A stretch of DNA of 64,000 bases from Aquanectria penicillioides (Eukaryota; Ascomycota; Sordariomycetes; Hypocreales; Nectriaceae): positions 3,658,001 to 3,722,000 of the forward strand of contig PYIU01000006.1 of NCBI GenBank assembly GCA_003415625.1, in the 5' to 3' direction. The notes below the pieces were generated by a model, which ran no database searches, was not told where the DNA came from, and saw nothing but the letters and a program-made list of their open reading frames with translations. Of this stretch, positions 1 to 11,858 are shown in pieces. A program made the translations under genes and the position numbers. Numbering within the stretch: the first letter of the stretch is position 1; each line of letters opens with the position of its first letter.

Positions 1-122
1 ACCGACGGCCAAGGGCGTCCATGTTGACGTTGAACCCAGTCTGCTGGCACACAGTTCAAACACCACACCAACTTTTTGTAATCAGTCTAACCTACCTTTT
101 ATATCTTCACTTGTTGATCGAA

Positions 123-1674
123 ATGGCGTCGCTGGATATCCAGTGCATTGCTGACCTTAAGAATGCCGCCTCTGTCAAGATGTCCAAGATGGCCCGGGGT
201 ACGCGCCGTAAACCCCGCAGCGATGCTTGATGCTGATATTACCATCCCTGCAGAATTCCTCAACGAAGGGGCCGACGATTGCCAGACGGTCAAAGAAAAC
301 GAAGAGGCCTGGACCCGGTACCGCATCAGGCCGCGGGTGATGCGGAACGTTGACAGCATTGACACCTCTACGGAGCTACTCGGGTCTTCGGTATGGACGC
401 CGCTCTAGCAATATTTCACATTGCAGATTAAACTTGCACTCAACTAATCCTCTTCAGGTGCCGTATCCGTTTGCTATTGGGCCGGCGTCGATGCAGAAGC
501 TGTGCCATCGCCAAGGCGAGATTGCCACTTCCCGGGCTGCAGCAAACCTGAGAATCCCAATGGGCGTGTCGACCTTTGCAACTGCATCCCTGGAGGACAT
601 TATTGCTCCACGGCCCTCTAACATCCCCTACATCATGCAGCTCTACGTCTTCAGGGATAATAAGATTACGGAGCAACTCGTGCGGAGGGCAGAGCAGGCC
701 GGCTTCAGTGCCCTGGCCGTCACCGTCGACGCCCCCGTCCACGGCAAGCGCAGAAACGAGGTCCGCAACAAGTTCCGCATCCCGGACGACGTGTGGTTTG
801 AGAACTTTGACCGCGACGGCTTCGTGCTGCCCATGGACGTGGAGAACGAAAAGGCCGCCAACAGCGGCGAGGCGACCAAGTCCCGGACGTACGGCCAGAA
901 GAGCGGGTTCCTCAACGGTCAGCCTTGCCAACCCCAAGCCCCTTAACTCCCGTCCGCGAACCTCTCCCTAATCTCCAGCTGACTAGATTCGCGCCTGGAA
1001 TGGGGCACACACATCGATTGGCTCCGGTCCATCACGAAGCTCAAGATCTTTGTCAAAGGGGGTGCGTCGCAGCCACGGGCTTTGCCCCTGCATGAAGGAG
1101 CAGCACGGCTTGGCTAGTTACATTTGCTAATCAACGGGGTGCATTTCTAGTTCTGACTGCCGAGGACACCCTCCTGGCCGTCGAGCATGGTGTTGACGGC
1201 ATCATTGTGTCGAACCACGGCGGGCGACAGCTCGACGGCGTCGTCACTACGGCTGAGGTGCTTCCCGAGATTGTGGCAGCGGCCAAGGGTCGAGTTGCTA
1301 TCCACGTCGATGGAGGAATCCGCAAAGGAACCGATATTTTCAAGGTAAGGGTGGTGAATGCGAGATGAAGGCTGAGAGCTGACAGATGTGACTGACCTAT
1401 CGTGACAGGCCCTTGCTTTGGGTGCCGACTTTGTCTGGGTTTCACGGCCACCGCTCTGGGGACTTGCGGTAAGAATAAGGTGGCGCAGTGATCATGTCTT
1501 CTTAGCTAATATCGTTTTCAGTACAACGGTCAAGAAGGAGTTGAGCTGTCCATGAAGATTTTGATGGAAGAGTTTCAGCGCACCATGGCACTCGCAGGCT
1601 GCGTCAAGGTTTCTGACATAACATCCCACTTTATCAAAGACGACAACAAACGTCTAGAATTGTCCAAGCTATGA
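123..1674 (+). CDS. FMN-dependent L-lactate / 2-hydroxyacid dehydrogenase (cytochrome b2-like, no heme domain)
   Basis: Seven exons: 123-198, 254-390, 458-917, 987-1061, 1151-1344, 1409-1468, 1522-1674, giving 384 residues. Frames join exactly at GT/AG borders. The family oxidises L-lactate, glycolate or related 2-hydroxyacids with FMN. Visible family motifs are QLYVFRD, VTVDAP followed by an Arg-rich loop, the FVKG lysine, SNHGGRQLDG with catalytic His272 and Arg275, DGGIRKGTDIFKALALGAD, and a C-terminal NGQEGVE helix. The start at 123 gives the usual short helix before REFLNEGADD. No heme-binding cytochrome b5 domain precedes it, and there is no obvious targeting peptide, so a cytosolic enzyme is likely. 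The residue that is normally the substrate-binding Tyr in this first motif is Leu28. The substrate cannot be assigned from sequence alone. Family confident, exons fairly confident. Confidence 0.88.
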
Positions 1675-2642
1675 TAAGGAACATTAGAGAAGTAGATTGG
1701 ATTTGGGATGCATTTTGTGATATAGGGTAGCTACACATTCTGGGACACTGGAACAAGGACGACCACTTGGTGGGACATTTCAACCTTGTTCACGATGATC
1801 TGAGGGAAAGAATAGACTAGAGTCACATCCTAGATTGAAGCTGCAAACAAACTTCAGCCTCATGGTCCTTTCGTTCAGTCCCCGAAAGCCACAGGAGGCA
1901 TTCCGCGAGCCAAGATGAGCACCTGCAATCTCCGGGAATAAATCTGACGTGCGGCCAAGCGATGCTAGTTCATGACGCATAGGGGAAGATGATATTGCAG
2001 CATCGCCATACCAATGCCCAATCTGGCAAACGACACCCTGGACGCCAGCACCCAACACAGCTCCCCCGCTGTTTTCCTTGGTGTTGGCGGCCAGAGCTGA
2101 ATGCATCTGGATGCACAGGACAACATGGGAGATGACGTTTTCAAGAGACGACTGGCCCAATTGACCAATCATTCGCATCATCTGCCCGTCAGCACCTCGC
2201 GGATTGCTTCTGAAAGAGGCATGGCGGGTCTGGCGGGTCTGGACAACTCAGCCGCAGCAGAAAATAAAGATGGGTGGGCCGCCGAGGATTCCGCCGCTTA
2301 CAGGGATACGGCATCTCTGGTGAACAACCGCCTCGGCTTGTAGCACGATGGTTTTTCGAGGAGTGGTCCTTGGCTCCTGGAAATATGCATGACGAAATCT
2401 GTGCGAATTTGCCTTGCCTTGCCCGTTTTGAGCGTCAATCAACGAGATTGATGACCGCCTATGGGAGGGAGCTGGCCTAGAGTATAGCCTCAGAGGAACA
2501 TGGTCTATTCTCTTGTCAATTCTACAGTATATATAGGATATTGATCAACCTTCTGTCATGGCATCTCACCACCGCTCGCCTCAGTCTCTGAACAACAAGC
2601 AGTTCTAGAACTTCCTCGTCTCTTCTCGGTTAACTCTGCACA
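1675..2642. other. intergenic region between lactate dehydrogenase and hydrolase genes
   Basis: No convincing coding exon on either strand. It holds the 3' flank of the dehydrogenase gene and the promoter of the hydrolase gene, with a TATA-like run near 2528. Confidence 0.6.
2528..2535 (+). promoter_or_regulatory. TATA-like element upstream of the secreted hydrolase
   Basis: The octamer TATATATA lies 115 bp before the ATG at 2643, a plausible core promoter distance with a short 5' leader. The position and motif are seen; its function is inferred. Confidence 0.4.
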
Positions 2643-4059
2643 ATGGCTTTCTCTCGAGCCCTTCTCCTCCTGTCCGCCCTGTCCCTCGGCGGGCTGGCTT
2701 CGGCCGGCTCCAAGGACGACGGCTCCCTTCGCCTGACGCAGCCCTACTACCCTCCGGGCGCCGACTGCTGGGAGTATAAAGTTCCCGTCACGGTGACCTC
2801 GGAGAACACCGTCTTCAACTTCCCCGACTGGAAGGACGACTATGCGTTGCAGGACTTCCTCACCAACGTCACCACCCGTCCCAGCGCCGGCTACCCCAGC
2901 CCGCTCGTCGGCACCAAGAACGAGACGGGCTCCTACACCATCGCCGCGTCCTTCTGCACGCCCAAGGGCGGCAAGGGCAAGAAGTCCATCATCCTGGCCA
3001 CGCACGGAATCGGCCAGTCCCGCACCCACTGGAACTCGGCCTATCAGCCCGAGGACTACAACTTTGTCCAGCACGCCATCGAGGAGGGCTACTCTGTCTG
3101 GTTCTACGACCGTCTCGGCACGGGAGAGTCTGAAAAGTGAGTGCCAATCAAACAAAGCCAGGCCCGGCTGCACTGTCTACATGCCGCCCACAGCTTGCTA
3201 ACATCTTGACAGGGTCTCTGGCTTCACCAACCAGCTCCGCCTCCAAAAGGCCATCCTGATCGAGCTCAGCAAGATTGTCAGGTCCGGCAAGTACACGGGT
3301 ACATTTGGCAAGCCTGACAAGATCATCGTCATTGGCTTCTCGTTTGGCTCCTTTGTCACCCACTTTGCCGTTGCCGAGAACCCAAGCATCGCCGACGGCG
3401 TGGTGCTCACCGCCATGAACTACAACACCACCGGCCTCAATCTCAACGGCCTGGTCCGCTCATTTGTCCCGCGCATCGCGTCTCTCCAGAACCCCCGCCG
3501 ATTCGGCACCCTGGACCCCGGATATCTTACCTGGGTCGATACCTTGGCTCAGATCAACACGTGAGTTTTGACAGCTGCCGGGGGAGAAGAAGAGGGCCCC
3601 CCCGAACGCGGGGAAGAGACACATCTTAGTGCAAACGGCTGACCACGCACGCCTGTAGTTACTTTAAATACCCCTTCTACGACATCCCCACGTCGTCCTA
3701 CTGCGAGGAGTACAAGCAGGCCTTTGCCATTGGCGAGTTCCTGACCATTGCCGATGGCAACTTTGACGCGAGCGGCTTCAAGGGCGCTGTTTTGGTAAGT
3801 CCACGTCTGTATGCAGAGGACCAATTTCGGATAGCTAACGTGGGGATATGGCTTCTAGACCATCACCGGAAAGACTGACTACATCATCTGCGACGGAGAA
3901 TGCGACGGCCTCGTCGACGAGCCCGCTAGAACCATCTGGAGCAACGCCAAGTTCACGCCTTACCTGCACCCCCACGCCAGCCACAACTTCAACTTCCACC
4001 ACAACGCGACGGGCGCCTACAAGGTCATTACCGGATTCCTGGAATCCCACGGCCTGTAA
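2643..4059 (+). CDS. secreted alpha/beta hydrolase
   Basis: Four exons: 2643-3136, 3213-3560, 3659-3794, 3859-4059, giving 392 residues. Residues 1-21 form a classic signal peptide ending in LASAG, so the enzyme is probably secreted. The alpha/beta-hydrolase fold is shown by the strand-loop ILATHGIG (oxyanion region), the FYDRLGTGES segment and the nucleophile elbow GFSFGS with Ser208. A likely acid (Asp333 in GKTDYIICDGECDG) and a likely catalytic His near 368 (HPHASHN) are in the last exon. Several N-x-S/T sequons and a Cys pair fit an extracellular protein. The substrate is unknown; family members include esterases, lipases and other hydrolases. The start is supported by the context CACAATGG and the signal peptide. 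Confidence 0.85.
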
Positions 4060-5482
4060 CTTAAAGCGGCAGTGGCGTCTTGACTAGCTATGTAGGGTAG
4101 CTGTGAGTTGTTGGGGGCGGTTTCGCATGTGGTGTCGAGAGGAGGAGTGGTAATTTCAAGTAGAAGCCGGTGGCCAACGCTCGGTTCCTTCAGGGCTCCT
4201 CCTCGCGAGTGGAGAGAATAGTTTCCTTCTTGTATTCAGTTAGACGGATAGAACTTTTTGCCAAATACAGGAATCATTTGTCTTCACTTTCTTCACTTTC
4301 CTCTTCCCTTGAATGAATGTACTTTTGTATCTCGACCTTGGATGCATCTTGCTTCTATTTTATCCTCCTCCTTCTTTTGAAAATACAGGGATCTTTTGTC
4401 TTCAATTTTGGTTGCATTGGCAGGTATCTTGCATCTTGCATTTTGGCGTATACATACTATTTTCTTGCTGCTCCTCGTTTTCCCTCCTTTCCTATTTAGG
4501 CCATCGGTACCCTTGTTTGAAGCTCGGACTGGCGTGGATGAGCATGGATCAGCGTGGAGGAGCACGGATGAGTTCGGAGGGGGGGCGTGGAATTGGAACT
4601 TCCTACTGCATTACGGCGGAGTTTGTAGAATGAAGCCCGAAACCAGGCTTGTTAGATATGTACAGCATTGTGTAGCGGCCAATTGCCTTGCCTCTGTCGC
4701 AAGCGATGTGCGTCGTGATGAGATGCGACGCCGTGGGATTCCTGGAACCCGTGGATTGATCCCTGCCTTTTTAAACTCTTTCGGCACGCATTCCGTGGAT
4801 GCCCCAGCGCCTCCAAACACAGGCCCGCGAGGCACTCAGCCGACACTGGGCCTTAGGGGGGTTACAGGGCTTCACAGGGCTCAAACAGGGCTTACGTGTG
4901 TGAACGGGCGCTAACCACCAGCCTAATGCATCCCGAATGCGCCGCGAATGCACCACCGGCCTCAGCCTTTGCGCTGCGCTGCGACGCTGAGGGCCGTAAT
5001 TCGTCCCTCCCATCGAGACCCCCGGAACCCACTGTCGGCTATGCCGATGCCCTGTAACCCACCACTGGGTGTACCACTGGACACTGGTGCACCAAGCTGC
5101 ACGAGAGGCGGACGCTCGGCGGGCGCCACGACGAGGGCCGCTAGGCGGACTTGTCCCCCAATCCAGCCCTACGGCACCTGCAGCAGATTGCATCCAACGC
5201 TTCGCCAGTAGCTATTTCTAGTGCTGTCGTCGCTGAAGGGACCCTGATGGTTGGAACCGACTTGAAGCTTTTGCTTTTAATTCAAGAGGTGCCGAGTTGC
5301 GGCCGCCCGTCCGTTGACGTCTCCGGCTCGGGGAGATCATTTGTATATTTGACTTGCACGCCCGTCCATCATCTCTGACGGCCAATCTTGCAACTCTGCT
5401 GTCTTTTCATCATTACTGCGATACGAAATCGATTGTCCCCTGAACCATTGCTAACCCACATTGATCTCATCTACATCTTGAC
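4060..5482. other. intergenic region upstream of Zn2Cys6 regulator
   Basis: About 1.4 kb without a supported gene. The reading frames here lack family motifs and splice support. The section near 4900-5200 is GC-rich while 4260-4500 is T-rich. Confidence 0.5.
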
Positions 5483-7266
5483 ATGGTCGGTGTTCCTGGT
5501 CGCAGCAAAGGCTGCAATACCTGTCGCAGACGCAGAGTCAAGTGCGGTAAGTATCAATCGGCATCTGTGAATGCGCATTCATTCAGTCTTCAATCAACGA
5601 GCGCCGAAGTCGCATCTAAATCGAATCTCTCGTTTCTAACAACCCCCTAGATGAAACTAAACCCGTCTGCATCCGCTGCACCAAGGCCGGCTTTGAATGC
5701 CTGGGCTACGAACGGCCGCGAATGTGGCATCACACGTCCACTGCGCCGTTTGCCGTCGCCGAGCCCAAGCCCGTCAAGCAAAGCACGATTATCCTCAACG
5801 ACCTTGTTTCCACCCCAAAAGATCGCATGCCGTCTCCGCCCGCAGAGATGAGCCTCATCGCGTTCCAGGGCGACTTTTGCTTCTCGTTCATGTTCGCAAA
5901 CTTCGTCTGGAGGTCGTATGGCGCCCTCTGGCTCAACCAAGCCGCCGAAGGCAAGCTGGGAGATTTGGCTCTTGACGCGGCCAAGGCGTTATCGCAGGCT
6001 AATTTCGGACGCTCCAACCACAAGCCCAACATTGAGCTGGAGGGGTCCATGAAGTACGGGAAATGCCTGAAACTGCTGGCATCTCAGATTGGAAAGGAAA
6101 TGACCGTGGCGCAAGACGCGCAGTATCTGATAGTGCCTATCCTGGTATTGATGATGCATGCTGTAAGTCGGCACCAAACCGGCAACGTCGGGTTATGCCG
6201 ATACTGACTGAAATTCGCCAGGCGTCACATCAAGACCGTACTGGAGCAATGTTCCATCTACGAGGACTGTCGAAGCTATTATATGTCTGCGGGCCGGAAG
6301 CCTTCCAGCGCCAGCCTCTGCTGAACGCCTTTGAAGCAGCCCGATCAACCCTGGTGGGTGCAGCAAGCCGGCTCCATCATTCTTCAGCATGGCTAACGCG
6401 TAAAATAGCTCGTGGCCGGCCTGGTCGGAAAACAGCGCCTGTTTTTTGATGACGAAAGATGGCTCACGGTTCCTTGGGCGCTGGATCCCAAGTCGAAAAC
6501 TCCGCAGAGCGAGCTGCTCGACATCCTCGTCGTCGTACCCGGCATCCTCCAGGATCACGCGCAGTATGAGCAGTCGGACGATCCAGAGGTGTCGATAGAG
6601 GAGATTATCGAGCGCGTCGAGGAGCAGCTTGCCCAAGTCTACCGGTGGCGATGGCGATGGCAGAAGCGCACCGGCCACCAGGTGAGCGTCGACAAGTCAC
6701 GCTCGGCCAACGGCTTCTGCGAGGATACCGGCTACTCCAGAAAGTTTACTCGGCTTCGATTCGGCAAGTTTGTCGCCGCGACCGAAATAATGCTCTACAA
6801 TGCCACGCTGATGTGGCTTCTGGCGCTCCTGTGGAAGATTGACCCCATCGGCGCTGGCAGCCGAATCGAAGCCTGCGCCGTCGCCGCAACGCCGACGGAC
6901 GACGATGCCTGGACGACGTCATTCGAACCCCTGCGGCGCCCAGGGGCAGCTCTGACGGTGCGGGACCCGGCCATGGAGATCTGCCGCGTCTTCGAATGGG
7001 TCAGCTGCCATCACAGCCGCAGCACCCAGCCGACCTTTTTATATTTGTTCCCCGTGGGCATGGCGCTGGGCGTGCTGGAGCTGGAGCCCGAAGGAAAGGA
7101 GTGGGTGACGACGCTGCTGAATAGGAACCCAGTGACGGCGAATTACGGCCAAGGCGGCAACGCTGCGGGCTTTGGGTTTTACATTACCAAGGAGTCTCTC
7201 GATCCTGACCTTGTGCAGGCTCCCGAGCAGTTGTTTTCCTCACGGGACGTTGTAGTGACCAACTAA
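5483..7266 (+). CDS. Zn2Cys6 fungal-type transcription factor
   Basis: Four exons: 5483-5546, 5651-6162, 6222-6353, 6409-7266, giving 521 residues. The N-terminus holds a complete binuclear zinc cluster CX2CX6CX6CX2CX6C with cysteines at 11, 14, 21, 28, 31 and 38. Its first half is in exon 1 and its second half in exon 2, an intron position often seen in this class. The rest is a helical regulatory domain of the fungal-specific transcription factor type, with no second DNA-binding motif. It is a nuclear regulator, expected to bind CGG-containing sites. Its targets cannot be read from sequence; the flanking hydrolase and the MFS permease downstream are possible but unproven. The short first exon is easily missed by gene finders. 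Confidence 0.88.
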
Positions 7267-7788
7267 CCCACTCTGTATAAATGAAGAAGAAGAAAAGGAA
7301 ACATCTGGGTAGCATTACATGGTAGGCAGCTCTCTGGCAGAATCGACCTTAATTTAGACCCTTGCAGTAAGCATATATGCATGCAGTTGCCAAAAGTGTG
7401 GTGGCAGGGACACACCATTCTACTGGGTCGAGTTTCAAAGTCCCATTGTAGTCAGCAAGCCATTGTGCAACTGCAACTGATACTTGGAGTTCATTACGCC
7501 CGTTTGCAATCTGTAGAATGTGTAGGATCGATGATGTAATTTTTTAAACACGGTCGGTTTCACAGAGGCAGTCATGAGTTTCAACGCCAGTTACACAAGC
7601 TATGGTATTTTGACTTCCAGCGCCTTGCTAAATAAAGAGTGAATGCTATGCTATTCAAGACCCAAATCCCGTTCCACGTCACAAATATGAAAACTCCCAA
7701 TCCTAGTCTAACCCGTCTTCAAGTGCATGATCCATGTCCAATCCTCTGTAAAATCATCATCGCCTCCCCATTCACGGTTGCCCGTGGT
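7267..7788. other. short intergenic region between convergent genes
   Basis: Convergent 3' flanks of the Zn2Cys6 gene and the small minus-strand gene. I see nothing else in it. Confidence 0.5.
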
Positions 7789-8031
7789 TTACTTGGAACG
7801 GCCGCTGTTGTCGTCATTGCCAAAGAAAGAGAAAAAGTCTGGTGGGCACAGTCCACCGGAAGAATTGGTTCCTTGGCTAATGCCAGAAGAGCCCGGGGAA
7901 GAGTTTTTGGACTTGGGGTCGTTGTCCTTGCTCTGTCCCGTCCGTTAGCTATTGTACATGCAGAGTTGATGCCGAGTATGTAATCATACAGATTGGCCAC
8001 GGCCGCCCTGACCTTTCTTGCTGGGATCCAT
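7789..8031 (-). CDS. small 61-residue Ser/Gly/Asn-rich protein, unknown function
   Basis: Two exons on the minus strand: 8031-7990 and 7932-7789, with an intron of 57 nt (7933-7989). The intron has donor GTATGA, branch point CTAAC and acceptor CAG, and the joined frame runs from ATG to TAA. The first exon starts MDPSKKGQGGRGQS. The second is rich in Ser, Gly, Asn and Lys and ends with LCPPDFFSFFGNDDNSGR plus two residues. There is no signal peptide or membrane segment. I do not recognise a named family; the compact hydrophobic CPPDFFSFF box near the C-terminus in an otherwise disordered, charged chain looks like a conserved interaction motif, but that is inference. The good start context (CCCAATGG) and textbook intron are the main reasons to call it a gene. 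Confidence 0.6.
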
Positions 8032-9887
8032 TGGGAATGCTTGTTTGCTGCGGCGCGGTTAGAATCAAAGTTTCTCTCACTGAGACGCAATAATTACTAA
8101 AAGTGTGGATTTTGGTTGATTGGACGTGAAAATAGTATTCAGACGTTGTAAGTTGTTGAGTATTGAGTGCGTTGAAGGTATTCAGTAACCTGCTTGAGTG
8201 CTCAATTGCTTGAATCTCTGGCTGCTTGTTTTCTCTCCCCATCATCGTGCACTTCAGCTATCCTTTATATTCTCCTTGATTCTAATCTCCAAGCCTTTAT
8301 TCAGGCTCCCTCCGGCCCATCGAAATCAAACCAACGTGTATCACGAACAACCTATTCCTCCTTCCAAGACTCAACCGCAGGCCAATGAGGCGCGTCGACG
8401 CACTCCTCCAGATACCGCCACAGGGAGCTCGATGGTAACCATGCCCGATTTGGAATCCGTTTGCGAGCTGCCGAGGCTGGGGCCAAGAGCTGGGAATTCA
8501 TATTTTCCCACTTAAAACCGCCCGATCAGAGACGGAATTGGCCAGAGCAGTGCTGGCGGGGGAGGCTTGGGCTTCTCCGTGATGGGCATAGGCGTTTTTG
8601 ACGTCTGTGTATCTCAAATCAGGGCTCCACCCATTTTGCGAGCGCCGAGACAGCACTGCCGGCCAAGCGATTTGTGGACGCTGGTAGAAAAAGGGAAACG
8701 GTCCCCTTGCGTTAGAGCTGTAGGGCCGCGAATCAGCACCTCCAGCAGGCGTCTAGCAGGAGTCCGTCCAGCAGGGATGTCAGCCCTCAGCTCTGGTCCC
8801 CGAGCTCAAGCGATTGCTGGGAACTCCAGGGGTCGTTTCCAGGGATTCCAGCGCGAGCAGTCAGAGTCAGCTTGGGCTTTCAGCCTTGGCTAGATTGTGC
8901 TACTACCCATGACCCATGGCCATCAGCTTACCGAACCGTTGGTAGGGGATGAGGAATCAGGGAATCGAGCAATGGCCGCTGTCAAACGCACATCAGAGGC
9001 ACTGCCACGTCCGTCGGTGCCGATCTGCGTCACATCGATGCATTAACGGCCGCAGCTGGGCGGCGTCTGTAATCATTCAAAATCCCCTGCAGCCCCCGGA
9101 TCTCTCAACCTTGCGCGTATAAATCGTCCATCTACTCAGCCGTCCCTCACTCTCGTGCCTGGGTACTGCATTCCCTTTTCGGAAGTGTCACTGAAGCCTG
9201 AGATGGCGCAGCGCTGCCGACTCGGAGCCAGCATGGAATCGTGTCCAAACGACCTTTGTTGGCTATTCTGCTACGTTCTGCTGATGGTCAACACGGTGTT
9301 TTATCTCGTCTTATTTTTTGTTTTTCGGCCTTGATGCGACCCGGTCGGCGATGCGCGGCTATCCCACCCGACAATCAACGATGCGTCCTGTCTGGTTCTG
9401 TCCTGTCCTGTCCCACTTTACGCTCATGAGCCGACCCGACCGTTGCTCCCACCGAACCATCGCATACGATGATGCAGAGTAAAAAGGTTAGCCAGAGCAA
9501 GGGGGGCCATGATGAAATAATAAACACGACACTGAAATATCTCTCTTTTCACTCGCCGCAACCAATGGCGCTCGTTCTCAATGCTCCAGCGGCCTGGGAA
9601 CGTCCCCTGTCTGGAGTTTGCAACTTTTTCGTCCTAATGACGTGCTCAACAAGCAGGCCATTTTCCAATCCCGAGCCTCCATTTTTGTGGAAATGAATTC
9701 TGAATGAGGAAGTTGCGACGAGTATCATGGATCCGGACACTCGCCTTTGGCTGGCACTTGGTCAATACGCAGTTGCGTGCTCGAAGGGATGTTCGTATAA
9801 AGCAAGGCGATGGAATCTGGATAAGAGTGAAGCTGGAGTGGAAATCAGAACTCGTCTCGTCTTCCAAGAGAATTGACTGGTGTAGCT
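8032..9887. other. long intergenic region before MFS permease
   Basis: About 1.85 kb shared by the promoters of the small minus-strand gene and the permease. No exon could be supported. TATA-like sequences occur at about 9117 (GTATAAAT) and 9796 (GTATAAAG, about 90 bp before the permease ATG). Confidence 0.45.
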
Positions 9888-11468
9888 ATGGCAGAAGCTG
9901 TGGAGAAGAGCGTCGTTGCGACGGAAACAACAGAGAAACTGGACTCTGCCGAATCCAAGGCAGAATCAATCAAAACACCACCTGCGGCACACACTACCAA
10001 CCATGTTGTCGATACTGAAGCCGATGCTGCCTTGCAGCTCCTTCGGGAAACAGGAGGCTTGAATGTGTCTTTGGACCCAGAGCGGAACCGGAGGCTCATT
10101 CGACGCATCGATCTTCACATCATGCCGCTCATCTGCATCGTCTACTTCCTGCAGTACATCGACAAGACGGCCATTTCCTACGCCAGCGTGACGGGAATCC
10201 TCAAAGCCACGGGCCTCAAGGGCAACGAGTTCAATTGGGTTGCGTCAATCTTCTTCTTTGGCCAACTTGCCTTCGAATTCCCTACTATTCGTCTCATCCA
10301 GATGTTCCCGCTCGCCAAGTACGTCTCCGTCAACGTTACCCTCTGGGGAGCAACACTCGCATGCATGGCTGCCTGCACAAACTACAGCGGTCTTCTGGCA
10401 TGTCGGTTCTTCCTCGGCGTGCTCGAGGCCGCCATTGTGCCCGCTTGGGTTCTTTTCACCTCGCAGTGGTACACCAAGGAGGAGCAGGCGTTCCGCGTGG
10501 GCATCTGGTTCTCCGTCTGCGGCGGCGCGCAAATGTTTGGCGGCTACTTTGCCTACGGAGTGGCCAAGCATGTTGGAAAGGACCCCAGCGCCGCCTTGCA
10601 GGGCTGGCAGATCATCTTCCTGTTCCTGGGCCTGTTGACGGCCTGTGTTGGAGTTGCGTTTTGGTTCATCATGCCCGACTCTCCCGCCGTGGCTGGGTTC
10701 CTCGACAAGGAGGAAAAGGGCCTTCATCTGGAAAGAATCCGACACAACGAGCAAGGCATCGGCTCGAACACCTTCAAATGGGGCCACGTTAAAGAAGCAC
10801 TCACTGATGTCATGACTTGGCTGTACGCATTCTGGATCTTTGCGGCAAATATCCCCAATTCAATCGCAACAAGCTTTGGAAACATTCTGGTCAAGGGAAT
10901 GGGCTATACTGGCGAGGAGTCGTTACTACTAGTGACTCCTCTTGGAGCTTGGGAGATTGTGGCTCTCGTTGGTTTAACCTATGCTGCTATGAAGACACGA
11001 CAGCGACTGTACTTTTGCATCCTTGGCCACGTTCCCGCAATCATCGGCGCGATCCTGATGGCAACTACGGAAAAGGTTCCAGCTCTCATCGGATACTATA
11101 CCAGCGGAGGCATTCCCATCGGCTGGACCACTATTCTCGGCCTCCAAAGCTCCAACGTGGCCGGCTCCACGAAAAAGGTCACGGTTGCATGCATTGGCAC
11201 CATCTCCTACACGATAGGCAACATCATCTCGCCGCACACTTTTCAAGCTCGCGATGCGCCCAGATATCTTCCGGCCAAGATTTCAATTTGCATCATCTAT
11301 TTCCTAATTACGGTCGATCTTTTGGTAATGCGATGGGTGTTTGTGCGCAGGAACCAGCAGAGAGATCAAGAGAAGGCGGAGAAGGGAGACTCGTACCGAG
11401 TTGAGGACAACCACGAGTTCTTTGATCTAACGGATTTGGAGAATAGGGAATTCCGTTATGAGCTCTGA
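9888..11468 (+). CDS. MFS transporter, anion:cation symporter (Dal5/allantoate permease-like)
   Basis: Single exon, 526 residues. The first ATG at 9888 (MAEAVEKS) was chosen; the frame is open slightly upstream but has no ATG there. A hydrophilic N-terminus of about 80 residues leads into DPERNRRLIRRIDLHIMPL and the first helix with QYIDKTAISYASV, the hallmark start of ACS-family permeases such as allantoate, pantothenate and nicotinate carriers. About twelve hydrophobic helices follow, with a central cytoplasmic loop (FLDKEEKGLHLERIRHN) and the C-terminal tail LTDLENREFRYEL typical of the group. Plasma-membrane proton-coupled uptake of a small organic anion is expected; the substrate is not predictable. 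It has no introns, unlike the other three MFS genes here. Confidence 0.93.
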   Translation: MAEAVEKSVVATETTEKLDSAESKAESIKTPPAAHTTNHVVDTEADAALQLLRETGGLNVSLDPERNRRLIRRIDLHIMPLICIVYFLQYIDKTAISYASVTGILKATGLKGNEFNWVASIFFFGQLAFEFPTIRLIQMFPLAKYVSVNVTLWGATLACMAACTNYSGLLACRFFLGVLEAAIVPAWVLFTSQWYTKEEQAFRVGIWFSVCGGAQMFGGYFAYGVAKHVGKDPSAALQGWQIIFLFLGLLTACVGVAFWFIMPDSPAVAGFLDKEEKGLHLERIRHNEQGIGSNTFKWGHVKEALTDVMTWLYAFWIFAANIPNSIATSFGNILVKGMGYTGEESLLLVTPLGAWEIVALVGLTYAAMKTRQRLYFCILGHVPAIIGAILMATTEKVPALIGYYTSGGIPIGWTTILGLQSSNVAGSTKKVTVACIGTISYTIGNIISPHTFQARDAPRYLPAKISICIIYFLITVDLLVMRWVFVRRNQQRDQEKAEKGDSYRVEDNHEFFDLTDLENREFRYEL

Positions 11469-11858
11469 TCTGTCTTGTTTAGGTGACGAGATGAGGCTTG
11501 TGTCGTAGCCATAATAGAATCAGCGTAATACAGATCATTTTAGCCTAAACGAGTTGTGTGGGTTGCCTGTGCCTGAAGCGATCGAACAACTAGAAACGCA
11601 TAAAGGTTAATAGCTCATTGTTCGGAATCTTAGGGCAACTATTTGTTGTCTATCGCCTACTTGAGTCTTCTTAATTCTGTAGCATCTTCAATGAAGAGCT
11701 CGTCTCGTGGAACACTTCCAATTGAATCACCTCATTTTGTGAATCTACTGGCTGACTCAGCGGTTCAGCACTTGCCACCCCACTTAGAACTATTCAGGCA
11801 ACGCGCAACATCAAGAAAACTCCAAACAAACATCTGCTCACCTTATCATCAAGCCACA
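11469..11858. other. intergenic region before HET gene
   Basis: Holds the 3' flank of the permease and the promoter of the HET gene. The frame of HET exon 1 is open upstream to 11643, but the upstream part has no recognisable motif. Confidence 0.5.

Noticed and set aside
4396..5193. Several open frames in the GC-rich spacer after the hydrolase gene
   Set aside because: Overlapping frames on both strands with no motif; typical of GC-rich spacer.
8198..8893. Open frames of 105 and 108 codons upstream of the first MFS gene
   Set aside because: No domain or splice support, and partly overlap the promoter of the small minus-strand gene.
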